64,000 nt of DNA from Conchocele bisecta (lineage: Eukaryota; Mollusca; Bivalvia; Lucinida; Thyasiridae): NCBI GenBank assembly GCA_029237695.1, contig CM055265.1, forward strand, positions 42,587,331-42,651,330, written 5' to 3'. A program made the translations under genes and the position numbers. The notes below the pieces were generated by a model. It saw nothing but the letters and a program-made list of their open reading frames with translations. It was not told the origin of the DNA and ran no database searches. Shown here piece by piece: positions 29,901 through 40,194 of this stretch (position 1 is its first letter; every line of letters begins with the position of its first letter).

Positions 29901-30497
29901 TGAATGACGAGAAACTATATCCACACTTACCTTCTGGGGACGGTCGACGGCATCCTTTAGGATGACCAGGATCGTTGAGATACAACATATTCTACAACAC
30001 GAGGGAGAGACGCGGACGGGTTACGCGAAGAAATATAGGCGGTCGGTCAATATATTAGAGGGGGTGAGCACCGCGTTAGCCTCAGCATCCGTTATAAGCG
30101 GGGTGGGGAGTGTGTCTTTATTGTCAACAATCGTCGCTGCACCGGTCGCGGTGGCCTTAAGTGGTGTAGCGGCGGGGCGGGACTGCTTTGCATGACGGCC
30201 AGACTCGTGGGCCGAAAACTAGAGGCCAAGAGTCGAAAGCACGATCGAATAGCGGTTCTCGCGAGATCTAAGAAAAACAGTATCGACGTTATCGTGTCAA
30301 AAGCGATAGCCGACAACGATATATCGGATAGCGAGTTCAAAATGGTCGTCGAAGAGATGGTCAGATACCAGGAGTTAAAGGGTACTATCCGGTCCAAGGC
30401 TCGACCACAAATTCTCGCGGACGAAGATATAAAAAAACTCGTTATGGAAGGGAGGGCCGACGAGAGAAAAAATCTCCTCGCCCGTCTCGGGACGTGA
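29898..30497 (+). pseudogene. ORF with glycine-rich hydrophobic centre, broken
   Basis: A short start (MNDEKLYPHLPSGDGRRHPL) at 29901 runs in a different frame from the open segment 29962-30195. That segment gives a charged helix (EIQHILQHEGETRTGYAKKY) then a small-residue hydrophobic core (VSTALASASVISGVGSVSLL…IVAAPVAVALSGV). A further shift near 30185 (GGCGGGGCGGGAC) leads to 30192-30497 (KHDRIAVLARSKKNSIDVIV…DDEF-like helices). The Gly/Ala/Ser-rich hydrophobic hairpin suggests insertion into, or disruption of, membranes. From memory, similar architectures are frequent among unnamed proteins of invertebrate genomes. Function is unknown. It starts 2 bp before the previous gene ends, so they are likely co-transcribed. 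Confidence 0.55.
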
Positions 30498-31559
30498 TAT
30501 GCTTATTCGCGTGTCTACAGCGACATCAGGATATTCTTCCACCATACATTCCAGCTGTTCCGACGGCCCCTCCATACGGAACATAAATAAAAATAATTAA
30601 TAATTAAGGGCCCCGTTGCGACACCCACTGACCACCATACATTTCTATAACTGCGTATCGACACCCACTGACCACCATACATTTGTTATAACCGCGTATC
30701 GTTATGCTTTGTGGTTTTTATCTGTTTTTCTTATATTAATTAACTTTATAATTTTCTTAAAATTAATTAATAATATTTTTTTACAAAACTATTTATCAAA
30801 TTAATAAAATAACGAACCATCCCGGAAATTCGTGAACCTCGCTAAGTGTTTATAAATAATATAATTGGGCGCACCATTTTTATGTTGTATAGGAAAGTGA
30901 TGAGTATATACGTTTGAAAGCCTTACAACAATTGGTCTCATCTCGTGTGTGCCATGTTGTTGATCCGGTATGACGTCCGTCTCGTCTGTTTAATGATAGC
31001 AGTCTCTAAATGTGTGTGTGTGTGTGAATTGGTGATGGAATTGTATAGCTCAAAGGTGCCGGCCTAAAAGATTTCTACCTAAGAGCTTGCAATTTCGAAA
31101 ACCAAATTCACACATAGGCTCACCTTACTTCGCTGGTTTCTCTGAATTGAGGAATTGGCAATGGGGTTCAAGGCGACTAACACCCGTAAAATGAGACTGT
31201 GAGCCAACAGATGAGTGGGCTTAAGAAAGGTCCCAACACACCAGTGGCTGGGTGCCGGCTAGAAATCTGCCCAGTCGCTGGGGTTGTGTACACGAGTGGA
31301 GGCTTTTGCTATTTTTTTTTACAAATTATTAATAATTTTTCAATATCGTAGAAATATATTAGCTATAGTGGAGGAGGAAAATGCCGTGTTGAAAAATAAA
31401 TATGACAACGACACGAAAACAAATCCGTTTTAGTACTATAGTTTTATCTGTTCAATTGGGGAAACGATATGTATTTCTGACACCAATTGTCACGTTTTTT
31501 TGTGTTGGTGACCAGTTTGTGCTATTGGACGAAACGGTGTTTTATCGGGGGTGGTGGTG
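30498..31559 (+). other. Right-hand non-coding arm of virus-like element 2
   Basis: It contains two direct copies of CGACACCCACTGACCACCATACATTT (30620-30705) and an AT-rich block (30735-30855) that matches 5821-5960 of element 1 in inverse orientation. A ~450 bp segment of different character (30860-31320, ending in a T run) may be an inserted SINE. The zinc-finger ORF remnant (31350-31440) and the decayed inverted repeat (31449-31496) follow. Confidence 0.55.
31350..31437 (+). pseudogene. C-terminal remnant of the zinc-finger/coiled-coil gene
   Basis: RNILAIVEEENAVLKNKYDN-type reading aligns with the coiled-coil end of the 6712-7008 protein. The nucleotide phrase TTAGCTATAGTGGAGGAGGAAAATG matches TTAGCTATATTGGAGGAGAAAAATG at 6947. 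The finger part is missing. It places the gene next to the right end in both copies. Confidence 0.6.
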
Positions 31560-31624
31560 GTAGTATATAGGAGTGAAAATGATGCCACCGTTAGGTGGTA
31601 TCATTTTGACTCCCTATATACTAC
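31560..31624. repeat. Terminal hairpin of virus-like element 2
   Basis: The left arm is 31560-31589 (GTAGTATATAGGAGTGAAAA…GCCACC), the loop is GTTA and the right arm is 31594-31624. The arms pair with one bulge and two mismatches. The adjoining GGGGGTGGTGGTGG and the outer-arm sequence TATCATTTTGACTCCCT are shared with element 1. Confidence 0.85.
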
Positions 31625-31659
31625 TGGTTAGGGTACTGTTTATGTTGCTAACCATTGCA

Positions 31660-31850
31660 TTGTTTGCTGTAAAGGAGGAATGGCTTGATATTTTAATGGA
31701 TGTGGTATTGTGCTTCCAATACTGAAGGTTGTGGGTTCAATCCCGGCCCGCGCCCCACTAGCCTTTGGGATGAGACTTGAAACTGAGGCCCCGTCTTTAT
31801 ATGACCGTACAGCTAATACAAGGATGTTAAACCCTTAAAAGGCGGGAACC
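31660..31850 (+). repeat. tRNA-derived SINE-like sequence
   Basis: GGTTGTGGGTTCAATCCCGG at about 31727-31746 is a good Pol III B box (GGTTCAATCCC). An A-box-like GGCTTGATATTTTAATGG lies ~45 bp upstream. The following GAGGCCCCGTCTTTATATGA…AAGGATGTTAAACCC looks like a SINE body. No cloverleaf can be drawn, so it is not a tRNA gene. Confidence 0.55.
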
Positions 31851-31854
31851 GAAA

Positions 31855-32110
31855 AGGTCGTCTGCTGTTTCATAATTTGTATTCTTTCTCAGTAAAAATA
31901 TGGTTTGACAGCACTTTAGAATCATTTCCATTGGGAATGATTCTAAAGTGCTGTCAAATCATATTGGAAATGATTCTAAAGTGCTGTCAAATCATGTTTC
32001 TTTATGAGAAAATTGAAGAATTAAAAATAAACAGCAGACTACAATTTTAATTCAGCATTGGAAATGATTCTAAAGTACTGTCAATGAAAAAAACAACATA
32101 AACAGCTCAC
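31855..32110. repeat. Foldback MITE family FB3, copy 2
   Basis: GTCGTCTGCTGTTTCATAAT opens it. The palindrome AGAATCATTTCC/GGGAATGATTCT follows, with extra tandem pieces of GGAAATGATTCTAAAGT. The outer complement AACAGCAGACTAC is at about 32030. Confidence 0.7.
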
Positions 32111-32650
32111 GACAAAATCTTAATTATTCAGCATTATAAGGGTTAATTAATTTATATCCACTTTTGATGCAGAGGATGTTTGGGTATGTATATCACAATG
32201 GTGCATGAATCTTTTCATGAATTCACACCTTGTCGTTAAACAGAAATAAACTCCAAATCAATCAATCGGTCTTTGACAAATATTGTGACACATACGAGTG
32301 CAATTCAACACAATCCAGGTTGGCTCTATGGGTAGTGCCAGAGTAACCTTTTGGCTACTTCAGAAAAGGATATTTTGGCTGAAAATTTCAGAATTTATTT
32401 GCAAAGTACTATGTTTTACAACTATTGGAGCAAACCGTCTGTTTTTCACGCTGACAGTTCATTTTGACTATCAATTTCAAAATCCTAGCTCCAAATCTTA
32501 GACAACAAATCCATTTTGATACACCATATTTTTTGTATGTATGCTAATACATTTTATTAACTGATAACAGTATCCAGTGTAAGACATTGACACAGATATA
32601 TAAAATCATTTCTACCTGCTCTCCCACTAAAATTAGGTGTTTGTTTGTTA
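32111..32650. other. No gene seen
   Basis: Contains a SINE-like tail (AAATCAATCAATC near 32255-32270) and otherwise unstructured AT-rich sequence. The open frame at 32298-32501 has no support. Confidence 0.35.
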
Positions 32651-32654
32651 CCAA

Positions 32655-32812
32655 ATGTGGCTGTGACTGGAGAAATGGGGCTTATGGGTTTTGTGACCAG
32701 TGTAGATCCAGATCAGTCTGATGGGTTTTGCGAACAGTGCAGATCCTGGATCTACACTGGTCGCAAAACCCATCAGCCGGATTTCTCCAGTCACAGCCAC
32801 ATTTACAGTACT
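32655..32812. repeat. Foldback family FB4 (TGTGGCTGTGACTGGAGAAA), copy 1
   Basis: AATGTGGCTGTGACTGGAGA at the left is complementary to TCTCCAGTCACAGCCACATT at the right, with GTGTAGATCCAGATCAG and CTGGATCTACAC inside. Copies are at about 33992-34180 and 62255-62500, with fragments at 20740-20830, 23800-24070 and 55800-55860. Confidence 0.75.
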
Positions 32813-33454
32813 GGCTGTTAATTTCCAATATTGGTCAATTGAGATAAAATCCTGATGTACATGCAATTGCCCTGCTTATGAATTTCCGAAATAGATAAAA
32901 AATGTTAATTAACAAATTATGAATATGTTTTGTATGTACGGTATATGTATTATTAAAATGTTAGCCAACTCGGCAAGTCTCGTTCGCTAATGCAGAAGAC
33001 TACACACATGCGTGGTTGAATTTTGATATTTTCTAAACACAATACATGTACATTTATTCTATATATAAATCACGGGCCCAGGTCCTTTATATATGCCGTC
33101 GGGTCGTATATTATGCAGCTGTCACGGAAAGGTAAGGGTTCTTTGACCATCATACAATGTGCAGGTAATTGGGCATGTGAAAATCGAGACTTTTCGATGT
33201 TATCGATATTGCACGACCATCGCGCGAATAGTCGATTAGTTCCGTGACTTTGTGACGTGGTGTTTCGGTTACTCGTTTGACTGGGTGAATATGATTTACG
33301 ATGTACTGGTCTATGTCTGTATTGGTCGGTATTGAACTTTTCGCTAGAGCAGCGAAACTATTGTTTTTCCTGACCAGTGTGTCTCGTACATTAATGTATG
33401 GCGAGACTTAAATAAACCGTCATATATGTTGTCAAAATAACAGGACCAGTTTCA

Positions 33455-33613
33455 GGGGCCCAGGGTGTCCATTTTAGAGAAATTACACTGTAATACAAAC
33501 ATTTGCGAGACTTATATGTTGTCCAAAAAACATAATCATTTGATATTACGGTGTAACATCTCTAAACTGGACACCCATAGGGTGTCCAGTTTAGAGAGGT
33601 TTCACTGTAATAC
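33455..33613. repeat. pogo/Tigger-like MITE
   Basis: GGGTGTCCAGTTTAGAGAGG with TTTCACTGTAATACAAG, and the inverse CTCTAAACTGGACACCC, are of the type found at the ends of pogo-group MITEs (CAGTGAAACCTCTCTAAACTGGACACC). A third, direct copy starts at 33458. Two inverted copies meet at 33575. Confidence 0.55.
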
Positions 33614-33991
33614 AAGCGTATGAGAACTTCATATACCGGTAGTTAGGCTTTACTGTCGTGATATAGGAACTCATGGTAAATGTAGATATTAAGTGCATTT
33701 TGATTTCTTGATATTTTGTTTCTCAATTGAGATGGGCCCCTGGCACCAAATCAGAATCTTACCAATTCGGTGTTAACTTTCCATCTATCTGTCTGAGATT
33801 TGCGTTAATGTCATCGGCTACTTACTACCTCCGTTACTGTAAGTCGGATTAGCTTGACACTTAAATACTTCTACACTCATTGAAACATTTTACATATGGA
33901 TTTCGTAGACCAAAACGGGAACTATCAACGCGTTGTCTGATCTCTACAATAGTTAAAAAGGTAATTAAACACCATTGTGTTTGGGTTTGTA

Positions 33992-34180
33992 TACATATGC
34001 GGCTTTGATTGGAGAAATGGCACTTATGAGTTACACGACCAGTGTAGATCCAAATCAGCATGTGCATCCGCAAAGTCTGATAAGTATTTGTACTGTTCGC
34101 CATTCCATCAGACTGATCTGGATCTACACTGGTCACAAAGCCCATAAGCCCCATTCTTCCAGTCACAGCCACATATGCAT
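33992..34180. repeat. Foldback family FB4, copy 2
   Basis: Ends ATGCGGCTTTGATTGGAGAA and TTCTTCCAGTCACAGCCACAT. The centre carries two GTGTAGATCCAAATCAG/CTGATCTGGATCTACAC segments. Confidence 0.65.
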
Positions 34181-34199
34181 TATGTAGTAAACCAAAACT

Positions 34200-34720
34200 A
34201 ACTGAAACGTTTCTCTGAACCTGTGTGACATTTATTTAAAATTCATTGTCTGAAGTTATTAGCTAAAAGCCATGTTCCACAATACAAATTATCTCGAACA
34301 TACAATTTCACAAGATAAATTACTGAAGACTTCACACCTCAGACCTTTCAAGTTTGTTTTGTGTACAATGCTTCAATATAATTATAATATGGGCCAGAAT
34401 TCTACAAAATCGGCATTATTTTATCTCTGACGTCTAACAAGAATGTTGTTGTTTAAACTTTGTATACCGGTAGTCATTGACAATCGGGTATCATTGTCGA
34501 ATTTTGAATATTCTCTGATTTTTGCCCAAAAAATGTGACAATATTCACAGAAATTGTTGCAAATTAGTTTGATAAATTTGGACAAAATAAATATCAGCAA
34601 TATTATACAAGGTATGTTTTTCGGCTGTGGTTTATTGTATCTCCATAATACGATTATCATGGTTTTGTCACAAATTGTTTCCTAGTCTGATTTTGTAAAG
34701 AATATACAGGATAGTCCACG
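34200..34720. other. No gene seen
   Basis: AT-rich sequence. One short minus-strand open frame (34421-34660) has no recognisable features. Confidence 0.35.
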
Positions 34721-34724
34721 ACGT

Positions 34725-34885
34725 TCAATTACAATTTGTCATCTGCTATTTAGTATTTATTTTTTATTTTTCTCAAAGACAACATGTTTTGACAGCACTT
34801 GAGAATCTTCTCCAATGGAGACGATTCTCATGTGCTGCCAAACATGTGTTTTCTTAAAAAAAAAACAAAAAAACAGCAGACGACT
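34725..34885. repeat. Foldback MITE family FB3, copy 3
   Basis: The palindrome GAGAATCTTCTCCAATGGAGACGATTCTC lies inside GACAGCACTT/…TGCTGCCAAAC, with an A run and AACAGCAGACGAC on the right. Confidence 0.7.
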
Positions 34886-34989
34886 CTGTTCCCACATTTG
34901 AATGTCTAAGTACGTATTCAGGCGTTATCTCATACCATTAGTCAACCTGGTCTCATTCCTCCGTGAAAGATAACGTTTACATCGTGGAT

Positions 34990-35643
34990 ATTATCGCAGT
35001 TGTGTTTGTCTGATGTCCTTGTTTGTTGTTGTTGTTTTGATACTGTCATCAAGGCTATTGTTTTGTTTGTCGTGGGTGTAACTCAAGCTCAAGATGCACT
35101 AACGATAAAAAGACAGAAATTAAGATGTTGTCATGATCAGAGGTCAAGGTCAACATTTCTGTCGATAAAAATAATTGGAGATGTATCGCATGGTCAGAGG
35201 TCAAGGTCAACATTTCTGTCGATAAAAAGAATGTGAGATATATTTCATGGCCGGATGTCAAGGTCAACAATTATGTTGATAAAAAGAATGTGAGATATAT
35301 GTAATGGTCAGCGGGAGTGCGTAACGTAAACATATTCGTTGTCCCACCGTTCTATCCGCAGTTATGCCCCTTTTTTCGACTCATACTATTATTTTGTATC
35401 CATATCTGGCTAACTAACTTCTACTTGTTTTTGTCTGATTCTTTTCATACTCAGTATACATTCCAACCATCAAGTGTAGAAGTGTGTAGCATAAAATGTT
35501 CCCTGTCCCACCAATCCATCTGCAGTTATGCCCCTTTTTAGACTATGAAAATATTTTGTTCTCCAATCACTCACTCAGTGATTGCTGTTGTATTCATGAA
35601 TGCTCAACAGCGGTGGTATTTTGTTTTACAAACAATCTACTAG
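34990..35643 (+). repeat. Helitron-like element, CTAG end at 35640-35643
   Basis: Tandem AGGTCAAGGTCAACATTTCTGTCGATAAAA units (35120-35300) and CCATCCGCAGTTATGCCCC units are followed by CAACAGCGGTGGTATTTTGT, a TTGTTTTACAAACAA stem, then TCTACTAG|T. The same 3' end closes the element at 36786-37970. The 5' boundary is uncertain. Confidence 0.5.
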
Positions 35644-35699
35644 TTACTGTACGAAGCGTAGTGAAATGGGCCCCTGGCACCTGGCAGTGACGACAGTAC

Positions 35700-36015
35700 G
35701 ATACTACGATAAACTGTGTTCCGTTAAGGCCATCGTAATGTCGCTATCGGGTCGATACTACGAGATCACGACAGTACGATGACGATAGTACGATACTACG
35801 ATGACGATAATACGATACTACGATGACGATAGTACGATATCATATCGTGGTATCGCGTTATCGTCATCGTGGTATCGTACTATCGTCATCGTATACGTAC
35901 TATCGTCATCGTCTCGTACTATCGTATCGTATATCGTATCGTCATGGTAGTATCGTACTATCGTAAGTATCGACCCGATAGCGATATTACGATGGCCTTA
36001 ACGGAACATCGTATT
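35700..36015. repeat. Long foldback with (ACGATAGTACG) tandem core
   Basis: TTCCGTTAAGGCCATCGTAA (35719 on) is complementary to TTACGATGGCCTTAACGGAA (ending ~36006). The arms continue through CGCTATCGGGTCGATACT. The loop is a tandem of ACGATGACGATAGTACGAT on the left half and its complement on the right. The whole 290 bp can form a single hairpin. Short ORFs inside are by-products. Confidence 0.75.
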
Positions 36016-36249
36016 ACGGTAAGTTTAATGCAGGTGGTAGTGTATGCGTCATAGAGATTATTTTCGGGCGCCAACTCGCGCCAGCTGGGCACATTAAACA
36101 AGGGAGGTAAGCATTTATTTGTGACAACAATGGTGCCACATATACTGCGAATTTGACCTCTCAACATCGCGAAAAAAAATACAACCGAAACATAAATCGA
36201 TCAGCAATTGTCTTCCGTGTACATGGTGTAGTTTGTATAGTATTTGGGT

Positions 36250-36725
36250 GGTGGCTTATATCTCGAGATGTCTAGATGTTGACATAATTTATCGCAACAT
36301 GTCGACTTAAATATCACAAAATGTCGACATATAAATTATGTCAACATGTTGAGATAACTTATCATGTTAAACTACCATGTTACGTCGACTTGTTGCGATA
36401 ACTTACAGTGTCATTATGTCGACATGTTGTGTTAACTTATCACGTTATTTGGACATGTTGAGATAAAATATGATGTTAAGTCGACATTTTGAGATAAAAT
36501 ATCACATTATGTCAACATAGTGTGTTACCGTAACACGTTATGTCGACAGGTTGTGTAACTGTCACGGTATGTCGACTTGTTGTGATAACTTATCACATTA
36601 AGTTGACTTGTCGTGATAAGTATATCATGTTATGTCGACATTAATTTATCTCAACATGTCGACATAGTTTCACATTATGTCGACATGTCGTGATATTTAA
36701 GTCGACATGTTGTGATAAAGTATGC
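36250..36725. repeat. Palindromic GTCGAC/TGTTGAGATAA array
   Basis: At least 14 copies of TGTCGACAT- or TCGACATGTTG-like cores alternate with TTATCAC/GTGATAA in both orientations at ~35 bp spacing. The array has no coding meaning and could fold extensively. Confidence 0.7.
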
Positions 36726-36785
36726 CAAATATAATTATAATTATTTGCCAGAATTTGATATTAGTAAATACAGAATATATACTGT

Positions 36786-36877
36786 AAAACTCCGCCCGAT
36801 ATTATTATCCCCTCGTCGATAGGCAGTAGGGAATATAGCGTTAATCAATTTGCGTTCGTGCGTGCGTGCGTGCGTCG

Positions 36878-36909
<32 letters not shown>

Positions 36910-37970
36910 TTAGTAACACTTTTAATTGTTCAATAACTTATGAATCGCTTCACCGATTTTGATAATAGTTGGCTACAATGTGTGTCTAGAGAGTTTGCTT
37001 TGTTGTGCATAAGTCTTACGTCCGCCGACCCAATGTCGGTGGCATATAGTGCTTACCCTGTCCGTCCATCCGTCTGTCCGGGCTAACATCCAGGAGTTAA
37101 GAGTTAAGGGGCGGACCCTAAGACAATATATTCCTTTGATTCATTCCGTAAGCTCCAAATTCTATTGAAATTTAGGAGCTATTCCTTTGATCTTTTAAAG
37201 AACCAATAGCTCATAAACCCGAAATGTTAGAACGTCCGTCCGTACGTCTGTCTGTCAGTAGACAATTGTCCTTGTCCGGCGAACTACTTCTACAGTTTTT
37301 GGCCGATTCTCTTCATATTCGGCATACAACCCTACCATCAAGTACAGGGGTGCGTAACGTACAAACTGTTTGCAGTCCCAATGATTCATCCGCAGTTATG
37401 CCTCTTTTTCGACTCAGAAAATAATAGTTTGTTCTTGTCCGGCGAACTACTTCAGTTCTTGGTCGATTCTCTTCATATTCGGTTTACATCTCAACCATCA
37501 AGTGCAGGAGTGCATAACGTAAACAACGGTTCGTTGTCCCACCGATCCATCCGCAATTATGCCCCTTTTTCGACCCAGAATATTATTGTTTTCCTTGTCC
37601 GGCGAACTTTCCTTCATATTCGATGTACAGCCCTACCATCAAGTGCAGGAGTGCGTAACGTAAACGTTTCGCTGTCCTACCCTTCCATCCGCAGTTATGC
37701 CCCTTTTTTCGACTCGATATATATTTTTCCTTATCCGGCGAACTACTTCTACTGTTTTTGTCAGATTCTCTTCATACTAGGTATACATTTCAACCATCAA
37801 GTGCATGAGTGCGTAGCATAAAATGTTCCCTGTCCCACCGATACATCCGTAGTTATACCCCTTTTTCGTCTCTGGAAATATTTTTTTCTCCAATCACTCA
37901 CTCAGTGATTGCTGTTGTATTCACGAATGCTCGACAGCGGTGGCATTTTGTTTTACAAACAATTTTCTAG
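36786..37970 (+). repeat. Helitron-like composite with (GCGT)n and ~145 bp repeats
   Basis: The 5' part CCGCCCGATATTATTATCCC is followed by a (GTGC)n tract (36858-36912) and TCCGTCCATCCGTCTGTCCG. Three to four tandem units with GTCCGGCGAACTACTTC…AACCATCAAGTGCAGGAGTG follow. A stem TTGTTTTACAAACAA and TTTCTAG|T (CTAG 37967-37970) close it. The 146-codon open frame at 37381-37821 is spelled by the tandem repeat and is not a gene. Confidence 0.65.
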
Positions 37971-38024
37971 TTTAGTATAGTATTCGTTACATGCATATCC
38001 ATTGTGTCATTTATCGTATCATAT

Positions 38025-38235
38025 AATGCAGCGCTCCAGATGCGTATTGGTGTATTTTATGCACTTACTTTAGCAGAATACGCATGGATTATTAAAAGTG
38101 GGAGTACAAAATTCTCACATCAATGTGAAAATCCTCATTGATTTTCAAGTTGAGTAATGAATGGTAATAAAGTTGAAAATTTACTTAGTTAAGTTGCAAA
38201 AAAGCAACAGTGTTAGATTTGTGCAGCTCTCAAAT
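38025..38235. repeat. Dispersed repeat shared with 55080-55265 (inverted)
   Basis: CTCCAGATGCGTATTGGTGT…AAAGTGGGAGTACAAAATTC…TAAAGTTGAAAATTTACTTA matches the complement of 55080-55265. The family is probably a MITE; its ends are unclear. Confidence 0.6.
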
Positions 38236-39912
38236 AAGAATTTATTTAAATATGTTTTATTTTTCATAGAACGCCTATATTCTCGTGAATAGTTACAGGC
38301 GTTCTATAATTACAATCGGTCGATGGGCCGAATGGGGTTCGCTGCGGGAAACTTCGTAAAATGAAAGTGTGCCAATACCAACAAGCTATATGTTAGTTCA
38401 ATATTGAAACATGCTAACACCTGTAAACATTGATAGGTTATATTACAATAATAAAACGCATGTAATTTGCAAAAAAAAATAGCTTCCCAATGAAATTTAG
38501 TTTAAATAAATTATCCCGTATGGAGCCTCATTTAGAACGTCCGGTACATATAGAGTCAATATTTGAACCTTTTTACTAAACGCCATAGTGTCATGTGTCC
38601 AATTTATTGGACACAGGACACTTTTTTTTAATGTAATATACCAACCAATAACAAATTTACGTTTAAAAAGTCAGCTATTTGTTGTTAAATGCGATTGTAT
38701 TTTCATTGTGACGTCATACTATATTTCGTGTCCTACCAAACGCGTAATAATACAATGATTGGTCATATTGCCATTACACGTACTGGTCCAAGCCATCGTG
38801 AAATTAGTTAACGCTGTCTTCATTGTTGATAAGCTCTAAATACGGAAATACAGATACTCATTGTGTACTCGACGATTTGTGAATGCTACAGACGTACATT
38901 TCTGCAAATTTGATAAAGTTGAGAGGACAATACGGCGACAGCCAAGACGCATCAAAACTTCCAGCTCCTGACATTTTGGATAAATACAAAACGAAAAATC
39001 TAAATTTTTACGAAACGAATTCATTTAGATTTTAAATGAAAGCGCGTGGAAAGCTACTAGTAAGATAACAACAACAATAATATGAAACAAGCACTACCTA
39101 CATGTATAGCGGGCGATGTTGGTGTATGAAACTAAATTTAAAAATGTATAGCTTTATCATTATGTTATGCTACATGTATCAATGGTACTGTAGTAGGTCC
39201 GCGTGGTGGGGGGAACGAGTACTTTGGGGACGAAACCTACCGGGTACGAGCGAGTGAGCAAGAGAGAGAGAGAGAGGTCTGAAGTGATGTGATCACTGTA
39301 TTAGTCTGCAATAAGCTGACCAGGTACATAGCACGAACCGCGCTTATATAGCGGTTTGTAGGTTTAACCTCTATGACCCTTGAAACACCAAAGACAATAA
39401 TTGATTGGTCCATGTCGACCAATCAATTAATTGCGCAATTAATCGCCAATTTGGCAGGTTGTAAAATACCGGAAGTTGTTGAAAATGATTGAGTTATTTT
39501 CTCCATCCCTGATGTTCTTTGAGCACATTTTGACTGTGAATATAGCACAGTCCGTGACACAACTGAACAGGTGCGATAAAACCGCACTTGCAATGTTTTC
39601 TTGTTTCTGTTAGTCATGTCCACTGATTACTTCATGGAATCGCTGACTATGTACATGCTTGAAAATAAAATCACAAATTCACAAACAAAGGTGCCTGTGG
39701 TGAACGTAAATGTTCACTGTTCAGTGTTAATTGGAATATGTTTGTTTTCCAATTAGTTGAAATAATTTACATATGATTGCTGATGGTGTAAATTGGCTAA
39801 TCTACGGAATATGAAAGTTACAGTTCTCTCCATTTTCCCGAATATCTATGGTCACAATTAGCTCCATTCATTATGCGCGTGTGCCTATTTACACCATCAC
39901 CCTCTGATATAG
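38236..39912. other. No gene confirmed
   Basis: Ordinary-looking non-coding DNA. A (GA)n tract lies at 39258-39277. A 50-codon plus-strand frame at 38882-39034 has protein-like composition but no splice sites or family match. Confidence 0.35.
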
Positions 39913-39997
39913 TTGTGGGAACTGAACACTGATCATACTCCAGACTACTGTGCAGGAGAATGCTGTGGACCGCACTATAGCTCTACTACCGATGATG
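39913..39997 (+). CDS. Candidate Cys-rich internal exon
   Basis: The segment is bounded by a pyrimidine-rich CACCCTCTGATATAG acceptor and a consensus donor GATG|GTGAGTA. It reads LWELNTDHTPDYCAGECCGP then HYSSTTDD without a stop. The YCxxECCG pattern recalls short Cys-rich ectodomains of Shisa/CYYR-like membrane proteins. The length is too short to decide, and no neighbouring exon was found. Confidence 0.3.
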
Positions 39998-40194
39998 GTG
40001 AGTACATGTAAATCAGGGTTGCATTTTGAGCAACTAATAGATGTACATAGGTACCCATACTGTCAGCATATTTCACTCAATGACTCTGTCAATTAATTAT
40101 GCATATACTTGGCTGTCATGCGCATTAGTTTAAAACCTTATTTATTTTACAATTATTACAAACAATCAAGAGGAAACTTGTCCAAATGCTTTCC

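Larger units (their letters stand above)
25945..31624. mobile_element. Virus-like element copy 2 (left end in gap)
   Basis: The segment has a much higher GC content and gene density than the surroundings. It carries at least five ORFs in compact viral style (25980-27282 plus, 27262-28626 minus, 28670-29271, 29359-29900 and 29898-30497 plus). The right end repeats the layout of element 1: a zinc-finger ORF remnant, a TGTTCAATTGG inverted-repeat remnant and a ~30 bp terminal hairpin ending CTATATACTAC. I infer an endogenised DNA virus or virus-like transposon. Replication genes are absent from what is visible and may lie in the gap or be deleted. Confidence 0.75.

Noticed and set aside
31720..31750. 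Possible tRNA gene (GGTTCAATCCC)
   Set aside because: Only the B box is convincing. No acceptor, D or anticodon stems pair, so I list it as SINE-like.
37381..37821. 146-codon plus-strand ORF
   Set aside because: It is read through tandem Helitron-like units and repeats its own sequence about three times.
38882..39034. 50-codon frame with protein-like composition (LPAPDILDKYKTKN)
   Set aside because: Too short, no splice sites at its edges, no family I can name.
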